DNA from: Zingiber officinale
Lineage: Eukaryota > Streptophyta > Magnoliopsida > Zingiberales > Zingiberaceae
Direction: 5' to 3'
Assembly (NCBI RefSeq): GCF_018446385.1
Contig: NC_055990.1
Span: forward strand, 138,396,996-138,460,995
DNA length: 64,000 nucleotides
The notes below the pieces were generated by a model, which was not told where the DNA came from, did not search any database, and saw only the letters and a program-made list of their open reading frames with translations. This document shows, piece by piece, positions 37,204 to 47,684 of this stretch; the first letter of the stretch is position 1, and the number at the start of each line of letters is the position of its first letter. Position numbers and translations under genes: made by a program.

Positions 37204-37416
37204 GTAAAAATAATTAGAATTCGATTCGAGTTCGACTCACGAGCCACTCGTGAACAATCAAACATAATAATATAGATTCGAATTCAGCTCAAAACAATAT
37301 TCAAACATGTTCTAGTTCATCTCAAATTCGATAATTTCAAATATGAATTAAATATTTTTGAGCTGGCTCGAAAAGCTCACGAATCGGCTTGATTCATTTG
37401 CACCCCTATTTTACCC

Positions 37417-37796
37417 ATGATCAAGAAAAGAAACGTGGCCCCACTAACACTCCAAAATGTGGGTAAACTTAGTGGGAAACCCCATGAAGTTATTGGTAAC
37501 CTCCATGATGTGCTTGATTGTCTATAAATAGACCAAGTCGGATGAAAATCAAGAACACACATTCTTGCTCTCTTTTCCTTTATTTTTTGAATTATCTTAC
37601 TTAGTGTAAAATTTAAGTAATTAGCTTCATCTAATACTATAGGATATTTGGTCACTGTGTTACATAATTTATATACCAAATAAAGCCTTAAGAATAGTAC
37701 TTGAACACGATTTAAAGTTCAATACATTCGTTCTTTCCTTTTAAAGCTTTTCAAGTTTAGTCTTGTTGTTTAGCACTAGCCTACTACTTCACCAAC
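37417..37796 (+). repeat. Possible copia LTR remnant with TATA box
   Basis: A clear TATAAATA lies at about 37523 on the plus strand, with a TC-rich stretch 50 nt on, and the text ends ...TTCACCAACA. This looks like the right part of a short LTR, possibly the 3' LTR of the relic at 31735-33110, split by the MITE. It could instead be ordinary flank of the bHLH gene. 37797-38003 is the 3' flank of that gene. Confidence 0.35.
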
Positions 37797-38003
37797 AGTT
37801 TCTCAGCAACACGCCAAAAATTCAAATGTTATTAGACCAATTTAAGAACGCAAACATTTACAATAAACTTCACTCTTTATGCATTTGAAATTTAATTCCT
37901 TCTCATACTAAAAAGTCAGCATCATTAGTATTTATTACTCAGGAAAAGAGCCAGTGTAATACAAGTGTTGGCTTATATGATCTCAGAGCATTCTTCTACC
38001 TTC

Positions 38004-39073
38004 CTACTTTTGTTCCTGTGTCGCAGAAACCTTCAGGTCAAGTCCTACGTTGACTCCATTGTAAGCTATTGGAGCATACATCCACAGTTCATCTGAACTC
38101 AGGAGCTGTGTTCGTGGAAAGAACAAACTTAGTTCGATCGCCTTGGCAAACTTAATCTTTAGACCAAAAGTGTTTGTTCTACTTGCCTTGATCTGTAGCT
38201 GCAAGAACTTGACATATTGGACAGCTTCCTCCAACATTGTGCTTATGTCAACCTGTTCCATTTTGCTAATCAGTTTCACAATTCTTTCTCATCTAGTCTG
38301 AAATCAGACAGCTATCACTCACTTTAGTTCCATTAGGAACCAGATTCTGCAAAATTTTCAGTCTTGCGTTGATTCTTTCCCTCCTTTTCTGCATTCATGA
38401 AACAATAGCTAGCAATATTGTTCTCTTACAGTTTGCGATGCTGGAAAATTTACCCTTGCATATAGACTTTGTGGATTAGTTGATGGCTCTTGATCCCCCA
38501 TCTGCCTTTCATTGACATCTTGCCATGTTTGGCTCCGAATCCTCTTCGATGGTGACGGTGAACTCTTTTCGACCTGCATTTAGTCGAACTCATTTAAACA
38601 AAGTATAAATTGAGCTCATTCCTAACAGCTCAAACTTTTGAACTTACATTCGATGAAACCTGATTCTTCCTCAAGGTTTCAGAGGAGACACCGTCGACTG
38701 AAGCTCTACCATTTCGCTTAGCCTGCAGCATTGAAATAGGCTGTCCAATCTCACTGCTGCTTGCATCTTCACTCAAATGGGCTAAATCTCCAATTGAAGA
38801 AGCACAAACTGGTGGCCCTGGAACTCTTAGAGCTGCATCTGTTTCATTCACACAAAAGCCATCGCCACTATATCCACAATGCGGAGCACAGAATTCCTTG
38901 TAAGAACCGATGTTTTCGATTTCAGACGAGTAATAGTAGCAATAAGAAGAGGAGGAATCAGCAATGGCAGAAGAAGAAGAAGAACAAAGTGGGAGTTCAA
39001 AGCTTGGATCAGGGAAATCTTGCTCCATCAAGTGTGCCAGCATTGCAGAGTCATCTTCCAATGAGCACTCCAT
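38004..39073 (-). CDS. RSL-type bHLH transcription factor (subfamily VIIIc), five exons, 259 aa
   Basis: Exons are 39073-38648, 38573-38454, 38388-38323, 38252-38187 and 38105-38004, with codon counts 142, 40, 22, 22 and 33 plus TAG. All introns (74, 65, 70 and 81 nt) fall between codons. The N-terminus is Ser-rich and acidic ([20 protein letters not shown]). The bHLH domain runs from NPQSLYAR through [14 protein letters not shown] (exon 3) and [19 protein letters not shown] (exon 4). The tail [17 protein letters not shown] is the RSL signature. In Arabidopsis, RSL class II factors (RSL2, RSL4) drive root-hair growth in the nucleus; that role is inferred here. The basic region keeps the E-box-contacting Glu and Arg but lacks the usual His. 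Intron 4 begins GC instead of GT. Splice sites and frame are intact, so the gene looks functional. The start at 39073 is the first ATG after a well-placed TATA box. Confidence 0.88.
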
Positions 39074-39128
39074 TCTCTGGACTTGGTCAAATGGAGAGAT
39101 TGGAGTGTGTTGCAATGTGTCGCAGGTA

Positions 39129-39136
39129 GTTTTATA
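39129..39136 (-). promoter_or_regulatory. TATA box of the bHLH gene
   Basis: The minus strand reads TATAAAAC, 56-63 nt upstream of the ATG, predicting a 5' leader of roughly 25-35 nt. A W-box-like TTGACC lies at 39172-39177 on the plus strand. Confidence 0.6.
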
Positions 39137-39434
39137 CAAGCAGAGGAAAAGCTTGATGCAAGTGAGATGGGTTGACCAAATTAAGCACTCATAATTGCCT
39201 GTGCTTGACAAATAACATCCATTGACTTTTTCTGATAACCTGGTTAGAGAATTTGATTTGCTGAGAATGGTTAAGATGAGATGCAAATTGCTATCATTAA
39301 TATTAAAAATTGATAATGAGGAGATTTGCATGGAATTTATGGGAGAGTAAGGTAGGTGTGTGGTTTTGATTAAAATAAAGATAGTTAAGGAGAAAGAGGT
39401 GAGCATGATCTTAGAGATTCCCCGAACTGGAACG

Positions 39435-39448
39435 CGTGAAGTCATTGT
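39435..39448 (-). promoter_or_regulatory. Root-hair element (RHE)-like core upstream of the bHLH gene
   Basis: The minus strand reads ACAATGACTTCACG, matching the RHE core TGNNN(N)KCACG about 360 nt upstream of the ATG. The two bases after CACG do not fit the full consensus. One short match in AT-rich DNA is weak evidence. Confidence 0.25.
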
Positions 39449-39539
39449 CAAGATAATCAACACGGCTAGATGTTTTTTTTTTCTTTTTTTTTTTTCAAAA
39501 ATCATAGAGAGTTAGGATCATTCTCAGTAATTTGTTTAC

Positions 39540-40590
39540 AAATTACTTGATTGTCAAGCACTTTCAAATATTTCTCGGCATTTTCCATCTCACATTAAGT
39601 TGTTTGATATCATTCCTCATTCCCTACTAAGTAGCTTGCATTTCTTCAAGTATCTTTTCTATTAAAGGTTGGTAGTTTGTTGATACTCAGATGATTGTCC
39701 TTGATCTTGATTGTTATAGGGGAAATTTGGATGATTCCTCCATCTCGAGTTGTATGTGTTTGAGTACAGGTTGTTTGGCATTGCATTGAAGTTGTTAATT
39801 GCATCAACTTGTTTAATTTGAACCAACTCTGTGTAGTAATATCTCCAAATGGGTAAACTTCTTTTATATGTTTCGTATCTACACACACTTCATAATTTGT
39901 GATAATAGCATTCATCGGATTTGTATTCATCAAATCAAATCTTTTTGTTAGGGTGTCCATCTTCGAAGAAATTAAATTTAAAGCATCCACATCATACTTT
40001 CCTGGGATTTTGATTGGGTTGCCACTACGCTTTGATGCCCACAAATGATGGTTTAGTGTTACACTTTCAATGATCTCTTTTGCTCCATCAAGTCCTTTGT
40101 TCATTAGTGTTCCACCAACTACAAAGTCTAAGGAAATTTTAGTTTGATAATTGATGTCATTGTAGAAAATGTGTATCGCTAGTCATTTCTCCAATCCATG
40201 ATAGGGGTATAATCTTAGCATTCCCTTGAATCTATCCCAAGCTTCAAATAAGGATTCCTCGTCATTTTGCCTGAAGCTTGCAATAAGATTTCTCATAGGA
40301 GCTGTTTGGCTTGGCGGATTGAACTTCTCCAATAATCTTTGTTCACACTGCTCCCATGTTATTATACAATTAGCAGGCAAAGAATTGAGCCAAACTTTTG
40401 CTCTGCCCTTCAAAGAAAAGCCAAACAGAAGCAATCTTATCATCTCAGCTGGAACGTCATTCATTTTCATTATGCTACATATCTCATAGAAAACCTCTAA
40501 GTGTTGATTTGGGTTCTCGGTGGATCTTCACCCCCAAACTGATTCTGCTAAACTATAGAAATTATCGCAAACATGATTTCAAAATTATTG
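39540..40590 (-). pseudogene. Athila-like gypsy gag fragment
   Basis: The minus frame 40470-40183 is a retrotransposon gag core (LKGRAKVWLNSLPANCIITW, then QRLLEKFNPPSQ and SLFEAWDRFKGMLRLYPYHG). After a break it continues as 40104-39646, the Athila-type middle (MNKGLDGAKEIIESV, a TLTKRFD stretch), which drifts out of frame. There is no protease or RT. The left end runs into T-rich sequence (39474-39495) that separates it from the promoter of the bHLH gene. Confidence 0.75.
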
Positions 40591-40726
40591 GCCCTAATGG
40601 TGTTGGTGCGGGAAACATCCGACGATCGAACCCAAGTTTTGATAATGGTAAAGGGATTCAAAGTTAAGGTTATTTGTTATCTGATATGTTGAATGAGTTT
40701 GCAAGAAAGTCCTAACTGCGGTTAGG

Positions 40727-40975
40727 TAGGTGGAAAATCCTAAGGGGTAGTAACCTTAGGTCCTAGGGGGTAGTAACCCTAGGTGGAGGGAAACCCTAAG
40801 GGGCGACAACCTTAGGTCCTAGGGGGTGGTAACCCTAGGTGGTGGAAAATCCTAAAAGGGGGGGGGTAACCTTAGGTCCTAGGTGGTGGTAACTCTAGAT
40901 AGCAGAAAACCCTAGGGGGCAGTTACCCTAGGGGGCAGTAACCATAGGTCCTAGGGGGTGGTAACCTTAAGCGAA
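40727..40975 (+). repeat. Imperfect tandem repeat, unit about 53-60 bp
   Basis: Four-plus units begin near 40727, 40780, 40836 and 40896. Each carries 'TAGGTGGtggAAAacCCTA', 'GTAACCTTAGGTCCTAGGGGG' and similar phrases. A run of G interrupts it near 40860. Confidence 0.8.
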
Positions 40976-41257
40976 AAGTCCAGTCGATCTAGAGGACCGA
41001 ACTGGCATCGGGTTTGCTCTCCTGAGTGGAGTAGGTGAGGACGCATTCCCCGCAGAGGGAATAGTAGGCGTCGGTTCGACCTAGGGTTTCCAGTCGGAAA
41101 TTTGAAGTCAAAATCGGACAGCCCGGTGATTGTCATACATTTTCTTTTATGCTATTATTATGTGCTAACTTTGTTTTGCAGGATATGTTATTGTTTTGTG
41201 AACTAACATGTCTTGTAAGGTCAAAAGAGCAAAGTTTGCCTCAGGTGAACAGTACCC

Positions 41258-41400
41258 GAGGCGCCCTCATGGAGCATGAAGGCGCCTCGGGTGCAAAGGA
41301 GAAGAAGTGCACGCGGCAAGGCTGGAGGCGCCTTCATTAAGGCTTGAGGTGCCTCGAACAGCCTTGAAGGCGCCTTCAAGGGGTATGGAGGCGCCTTCAA
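41258..41400. repeat. GGCGCC palindrome cluster
   Basis: GGCGCC occurs about five times with short flanking symmetry (for example GAAGGCGCCTTC), spaced 15-55 bp apart. Related clusters lie in the LTRs at 59538-59695 and 61310-61435. Confidence 0.8.
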
Positions 41401-41431
41401 GAGGATCAGCAAGGACTTCTTTTGCGCTTAT

Positions 41432-42863
41432 TGTTACGATTCCGCAAGTGCACGGATTCATCGTCAGTAATAAAGATTATCGATCCCACGAAGACTGGTT
41501 ATAAGCACTAGCAATGGTTCACTTAGGATTAGCTAAACTACCGATGGTTGTAAGTTATCTAAAGAAAGGAAATTGGGAAAAGGAAACGAGAACTAGTGAA
41601 GAGAGAGTAACTAATTGGTTTATGAAGAGTTCTAGGAGTTCGGTTTCATTATGGTAGTATTGATGTATCACATTCTATCCTTTACTCATTGTCCATCAAC
41701 ATGCATTCACTGGAAGCTAAAGTAACTATCCTTAGGTACTAAATAGAGAAGATCCCTGTGAAATCCTGTTACGGTTAACCCCTGCCACTAGGGCGCCTCG
41801 GTAGATCACAAGAACGTAACTCTAATTGGTGTCATTAAGGATAGAAATAAGGGCTTGGTTTGGTCTCTTACTTCCTTGTGGAGAAGTTGTCTCTCCTTTC
41901 AAGGAAGTACCCTAGATATCTATGAATAGGTTACCCCTGTCACTAGGGCCCCTCGGGTATATGATCTAAGATACTCTCTCTACGAGGTTAGCAATTCCTA
42001 TACAATCAACTAATACACAACAAGTAGTTGAAACAGAGCAAGCTAAATCATCCAATGAATAGAGGCATAAATATGAGTCTTACATCAAAACCAATCCACA
42101 ACTGCTCCCTAATCCTAGAACAAGGAATCTACTCCATAGACGCCGGAAAAAAAACCCGAAGACATAATGTAATTAAGCATACAATCCTCAAACAAGAAGA
42201 GAGAAAGAGAAAGGATGCTTATCCAACGACGATGAGTGATCTTCGAATCTAATCCTTTGCTTCTGGAGTTGATGTGGTGATGAAGGATCGCTGGACGGAG
42301 GTCCTGGACGGCGCAGAACGGTACTAAGGTGATTCTCCCTTTGACGGCTCGCTCCTCCCTTGAGGAGAAGGGTTAGAACCTTTTTATAGGCTAGGGCACG
42401 ACTACGGCGGCATGGCCGTGTGGATGTGGCACGACCGTGCCTTCTTCTTCTTCTGGTTGTACTGCACGGCCATGCCAATTGGTATGGTCGTGTGGATCTG
42501 GGGCTCAGCTCCTAGGACACGGCCGTGCAGGATTGCATGGTCATGCACTGCTTGGTTGCGGTCGTGGGGGGCACGACCGTGTAGGATTGCACGACCATAC
42601 AAGGATCCGTCACTGTTTAGCCGCACGGCCGTGCAAGAGTTGCACGACCATGCACTGTCCTTCTTTTGTTTGGCCACACGGTTGTACAAGGTTGCACGGT
42701 CGTGTTCTCTACCTCGTTCCGATGCGTCGACAATTGCTGTTTTTTGCTCTGAAAGCTGTCCCTATCAATACAAAACCAAACAAAGAGCAAATATCCAAAC
42801 AAAAGAGTATTTATGATGAGTACATGATAAAAGAGACAATCATGCAAAAGAATATATACGTAT
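41432..42863 (-). repeat. Gypsy (Athila/Tat-like) LTR fragment
   Basis: It starts TGTTACGATTCCGCAAGTGC. Reverse-complemented, this is the ACTTGCGGAATCGTAACA ending I associate with LTRs that precede a tRNA-Asp primer site, so a minus-strand LTR is likely. It carries GCACGGCCGTGC-type palindromes (42400-42710). It is cut at 42863 by a copia A LTR fragment. Frames at 42402-42889 are composition shadows. No primer site is visible to the left. Confidence 0.5.
42400..42710. repeat. GCACGRCCGTGC palindrome cluster
   Basis: About ten copies or near copies of a 10-12 bp palindrome occur (GCACGGCCGTGC, GCACGACCGTGC, GCACGACCATGC), often in pairs 15-25 bp apart with the phrase 'AGGATTGC' between. Confidence 0.8.
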
Positions 42864-43540
42864 TGTTAGAATGTATACTAAAAGTCTAGCTTTTTGTATA
42901 AATATTTATTTTGAAATAAGAATCACATTGGTCAAATGTCTACATTTATATACTAAATGTAGTTGTTCATTTAATTTATATTGAAGATAACATGGTGTGT
43001 GATGTCACACAAAAGATCATGTTATTAGTTCCTTATAAATTATAAATAGTTGCTCACAACTAAGATGGAATGGGACAAACTATTGGAATTGTTGTAGTGT
43101 AATTTGGTATTAATTTATCTTGACTATAAAATTATACTAGTACACTCTGAGTGTATAGAGCAGGATCATTTGAGGTTGTTCTTTTTATATTGACTGTAAA
43201 AAAGAATAGGACCTCTGTTATTATGGAAGTAAGTGCGTACTCTTAATCATGATATAATAACAAGCGCGTATACTTAATATTTATTTTTTAATTTATCAAA
43301 GGGTGAGATTTAGTTCGTTAAATCAATAGGTCCGATAAGTTGGGAAATGATATTATTTATATGGTGTGTTGTTAATTATAGAATGAAACTGTGTCCTAGT
43401 GATATAGGTTGGTGATGTCCCCTTGAGGAGCTCATAAGGATTGTCATGTAAACCCTGCAGGTGGACTTAGTCCAACATGACAATAAGGTTGAGTGGTACT
43501 ACTCTTGGAGCTAAATAAGAGTAGTATATGGAGCGGACAT
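42864..43540 (+). repeat. Copia A LTR fragment, plus orientation
   Basis: It starts TGTTAGAATGTATACTAAAAG, the complement of the ends of the minus-oriented copia A LTRs, and follows them for about 670 bp. It includes the GTGTGTG hairpin (about 42987-43026). Homology stops near 43540, at gypsy gag sequence. It is diverged, so an old copy. Confidence 0.75.
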
Positions 43541-46500
43541 TCTTTTATATGACTTTCCACCTACGAGATGGGGCAGAAATCTGGTGGGACACGCAATGCT
43601 CGATTATAGGTGAGCAACATATTACATGGGCAAGATTTAGGGAGGCATTTGAGAGTTAGTATTTTCCCCGTGCGTATCAGATGACACGTCGCTAGGATTT
43701 TTTGAGTCTTCGACAGAATAACCGCTCAGTGATGGAGTATAATGCTGAATTTAATCGGTTGGTCAGATTCTGTCCAGAGTTGGTTGTTGAAGACAAATCT
43801 TGTATGGTCTAGTATGTCCAGGGATTGGACGAGCATCTTCAGGTGAAGATTGCTAGTTTTGGTCAATCATTATATACAGAGGCACTGGATAGAGCTCTTA
43901 TGATTGAGTCAGCTCAACAGAGAGTGAATGCAGACAAGAAGAGAAAGCAGACTGATCAGACTTCCAGATAGATCTAGCAGCCACAGGCTACCAGACAGTA
44001 GCAGAGCAGTCATACTCAGTCAGGTCAGGGTACTTCTAGGTCATCTGGTCGACCCCAGAAGTCAGGACGATCTTCATTAGTATGTTCCCAGTCTGCTCAA
44101 CAGAACCGAAAACACTCCATCGGTGACCCTCACTGCACCATATGTGGATCCCGAGATCACATCACCTTTACATGCACCATGGGGCAGTTAGTTTGCTATT
44201 ATTGCAAATTGCCTTGGCACATGAGCCGAGACTGTTCACTGAAGGCTCAGCATGTAGCTTCCGGGATTTCTGTTCCGGGAGGACAGTTTGGTCAGTTCGG
44301 GACTCAGCGAGGTGGACCGAAATCCCAATCTTCGCATTATCAGCAGAGGATGGCTCCCCTTGTAGTAGCTGCATATGGCATGCACTGTCAGGAGCATTCC
44401 GGTATCCTTATGGAGTCCCAGAGTTCTATTTCGGGACCTCAGTATCTGACACAGGACCAATATTAGTTGCAGCCTCAGCCACTGGTATAGTATCAGTTGT
44501 AGCATCGGCCATTGGTATAGTATCAGTTGCAGCCACAGCCACCGGTTCAGTACTTACTGCAACCCACATGCCCATCCCTAGCTCATTATCCAATATCGAC
44601 TCAGTGACAGGCTTAAGCTCAGACGCAGCAGCCTTTGGTCGTGTTACCACCTCTACCACCGTCAGATACTGGATGAGTTCACGCGATCACCAAAGAGGAT
44701 GCACAGCAGGCTGATAGATCCATCTTCCGCGGTACGGTTTTACTTTATGCATTTTTTGCTGATATGCTAATTAATACAGGTAGTTCACATTCCTTTATAT
44801 CTTGTGCATTGATGAGAGAGATTGGTAGACTACCTACACATAGACCGCGGTGATTGACCGTCTACTTACCATCTGGTGATACTTTGGATGTCACTCAGGA
44901 GGTCAGAGGTTGCCCGTTAGACTTTGGCAACATTATACTCACGGTAGATTTATTAGTACTGGAAATGGTCAAGTTCGACATTATACTTGGCATGGATTGA
45001 CTATCAGCATACCATGCTACTGTTGATTGCCATAAGAGGGTGGTCATCTTCCGACCTCTAAACCAACCCTCGTGGGATTTCACTAGCATCAGAGATGATG
45101 GGATATCGACCATTTCTGTGATACAAGCTCAGAAACTACTATTACATGGATGTCAGGGATTTCCATTGTCGTTGATTAATGCTGACGACAGCAGTAGTCT
45201 TCAACTCCCAGATGTTCCAGTGGTCCGGGAGTATCCGGATGTATTTTCAGATGAGCTACCAGGTTTGCCTCCTCGAAGTAAGTGGAGTTTACTATTAAGC
45301 TGATTTCGGGAACTGCGCCAACATCGAAAGCTACTTATCGTATGGCACTGAAAGAGTTGGACGAACTAAAGGTTCAACTCCAAGAGTTATTAGATAGGGG
45401 ATTCATTCACCCTAGTGTATCTCCGTGGGGTTCTCCGGTATTATTCGTCAAGAAAAAGGATGATACTCTGAGATTATGCATTGATTATAGGCAGCTGAAT
45501 GCAGTGACTGTCAGAAATAAATACCCCTTACCACGGATTGAGGATTTATTTGATCAACTCAGAGATACATCAGTGTATTTAAAGATTAATCTACGGTCTG
45601 GATATCATCAGCTGAGAGTCAAAGATTCTGATATTCAGAAGACAGCATTCCGCACCAGATATGGATATTACGAGTTTTTGGTAATGTCATTTGGGCTTTC
45701 CAATGCTCCCACAGTATTTATGGATTTGATGAACTGTATCTTTCTGGAGTATCTAGATCAGTTTGTTATCGTGTTTATCGAATCCATATTGATCTATTCG
45801 CGTTCCGAGGAGGAAAATGCGCAGCATCTTCGTATAGTCTTGGAGCCTCTTAAACAACATCATCTGTATGCGAAGTTCAACAAGTGTGCTTTTTGGCTAC
45901 CCTCAATTGGTTTTCTGGGACACGTAGTGTCTAGCCGAGGTATTGCAGTAGACCCTCAGAAGATCGAGGATATCACCAGCTGGGAGCAGCCGAAGTCAGT
46001 CCAGGAGATCCGCAGTTTCTTGGGATTGGCCAGATTCTACAAACGGTTTGTCGAGGGTTTCTCTCTCATTGCTACGCCGTTGACACGCCTTACCAGGAAA
46101 GGCATGAAATTCACTTGGTCAGAAGCCTGTGAAATGAGCTTTCAGGAGTTGAAGCGGAGATTAGTATCGACACCAGTTTTAGTTTTACCTTTTGGAGAGA
46201 ACGGATTTGTACTTTATACAGACGCATCTCTTCTGGGTTTGGGCGTTGTTTTGATGTAGCACGGTAGGGTAGTCTCCTATGCTTCTCGTCAGTTGAAGGA
46301 GCATGAGAAGAACTACCCAGTACATGATTTAGAGCTAGCAGCTGTTATCTTTGCTTTGAAGATTTGGCAACATCATCTTTATGGTATTACTTTTGAGATG
46401 CTTACTGATCATAAGAGTCTCAAATATATTTTCACATAGAAGGAAATTAATCTTCGACAGAGGTGATGGATGGAGTCCCTGAAGGATTATGATTGTACTA

Positions 46501-47341
46501 TTAGCTACCACCCGGGAAAAGCTAATGTAGTTGCCGATGCACTTAGCAGGAAGTCCAGAGGGACTTTAGCTTGCCACAAGTTATTGTCACGGACTTAATT
46601 CAGGGTTTCTCCGAGTTGGGCCTTGAGGAGCAGGGATGAACAGAGCAGGGTATTCTCGTTACCATGGTTGCTCAGTCATCAATTAGGATGAGGATTCGAG
46701 AGGCCCGGGTTGGAGATCAGCATTTACAGTTCATTAGCAGGAGGCCCAGGCCTTGTCGGACACCCACCCTCTGGGAGGAGGTTGGGGAGGCCCAGCTGTT
46801 AAGACCTCATCGAGCTCAGCAGGAGGCATAATTGGTTCGCACTATCAGACGGAGGATGTCAGAAGCTTAGGACCGTCAGAAGAGTTATGCTGATCAGAGA
46901 CGGAGACCCCTGGAGGTCTCTACTAGTGACCATGTATTTCTGAGAGTTTCACCCACAAAAGGGGTGAAGAGATTTAGTCTCCGAGGTAAGCTAACTCCAC
47001 GATATATTGGGTCATTCTAGATCTTAGAGAGGATTGGACCAGTAGCTTACCATCTGGCACTACAACCATCTCTAGCTAGCATTCACGATGTATTTCATGT
47101 ATTTATGCTAAGGAGATATGTATCCGACCCAGCACATGTTCTGTCAGATATATCAGTTCTCATTCAGCCTGACATTACTTACGAGGAGGTTCTGGTACGG
47201 ATTCTGGACCACAAAGAGTGTCAGCAGCGGAACAAGACTATCCGGCTAGTTAAGGTCGGATGACAGTATCATTCTGACGAGGAGGCTATCTGAGAGCTCG
47301 AGGATACGATCCGAGCTCGATACCCCCATCTATTTACTTGA
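43541..47341 (+). pseudogene. Ty3/gypsy gag-pol (chromovirus-like), 5'-truncated and internally deleted
   Basis: Gag remnants run from GAEIWWDTQC-like text and a QGLDEHLQVKI stretch to two zinc knuckles, CTICGSRDHITFTC and CYYCKLPWHMSRDC (44137-44233). Then come protease (INTGSSHSF near 44780), a frame change near 45280, and RT in 45282-46259, whose catalytic FIDD is changed to FIES (about 45777-45788). RNase H follows with stops. Integrase lacks its HHCC and catalytic core: text jumps from 'SRKSRG' at about 46560 to the C-terminal SYADQRRRPLE-like and VFLRVSPTKGVKR parts and a terminal RARYPHLF at 47340. There are many TAG stops at positions where Gln is expected. Confidence 0.85.
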
Positions 47342-47451
47342 GGTATGTGGGTTAGAGTTCCTTTCAACATTTATATTGTTTGGTTATTTCTAGTGTTTGT
47401 TGTTGGTTATAGCGAAATTTGGGGACCAAATTTTTATTAGTAGGGAAGAAT
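47342..47451 (+). promoter_or_regulatory. 3' untranslated spacer and PPT of the gypsy element
   Basis: About 100 bp after the pol stop ends in 'GGGGACCAAATTTTTATTAG' and the purine tract TAGTAGGGAAGAA, adjacent to the LTR start TGTAAGATATC at 47452. Confidence 0.7.
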
Positions 47452-47684
47452 GTAAGATATCAAAAAATTTTAAATAATAAGGTTATTTGAGAAATAGCCT
47501 TATGGGATTTTCCAAGAATTTTTAGAAATTTTCAGAGAATTTTTTCGAGTTCGTACGACGGGTTTGAGGGGATAAATTGGGGATTCAGAAGAAAATCCAT
47601 TTAGGCTACCCCATTTAAGTGAGGAAATGTTTTATTTAATACATGATTTTTCCTTTTCTTTCCCCCCAAACCATCGCCGATCCG

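Larger units (their letters stand above)
33642..37408. mobile_element. hAT-type MITE, split by a gypsy solo LTR
   Basis: The terminal inverted repeats are TAGGGGTGCAAAcaAATCAA (33642) and the complement of the matching right end (to 37408). The flanking 8-mers are TTTTACTC (33634-33641) and TTTTACCC (37409-37416), 7 of 8 identical, which fits the 8-bp duplication of hAT elements. Without the solo LTR it is about 490 bp, AT-rich, full of 'ATTCGAGCTCG'-type subterminal repeats, and has no transposase. Confidence 0.85.
40600..41431 (+). repeat. Fragment of a Sirevirus-like LTR
   Basis: It starts TGTTGGTGCGGGAAAC after the gag fragment and ends where a TGTTACG LTR begins. It contains a tandem-repeat block (40727-40975) and a GGCGCC palindrome cluster (41258-41400). 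I see no primer site, PPT or ORF. The family assignment rests on resemblance in style to the LTRs at 25643 and 59151 and is tentative. Confidence 0.5.

Noticed and set aside
39197-39217. A second RHE site (minus strand TTTGTCAAGCACAGG)
   Set aside because: The core requires CACG but reads CACA.
38630-39505. Reading the bHLH gene's first exon as a 291-aa protein starting at 39505
   Set aside because: The upstream part is Lys- and Ile/Leu-rich random text beyond the TATA box; the ATG at 39073 fits the promoter and the family N-terminus.
42402-42889. Four overlapping frames on both strands
   Set aside because: Composition shadows of the GCACGRCCGTGC palindrome cluster.
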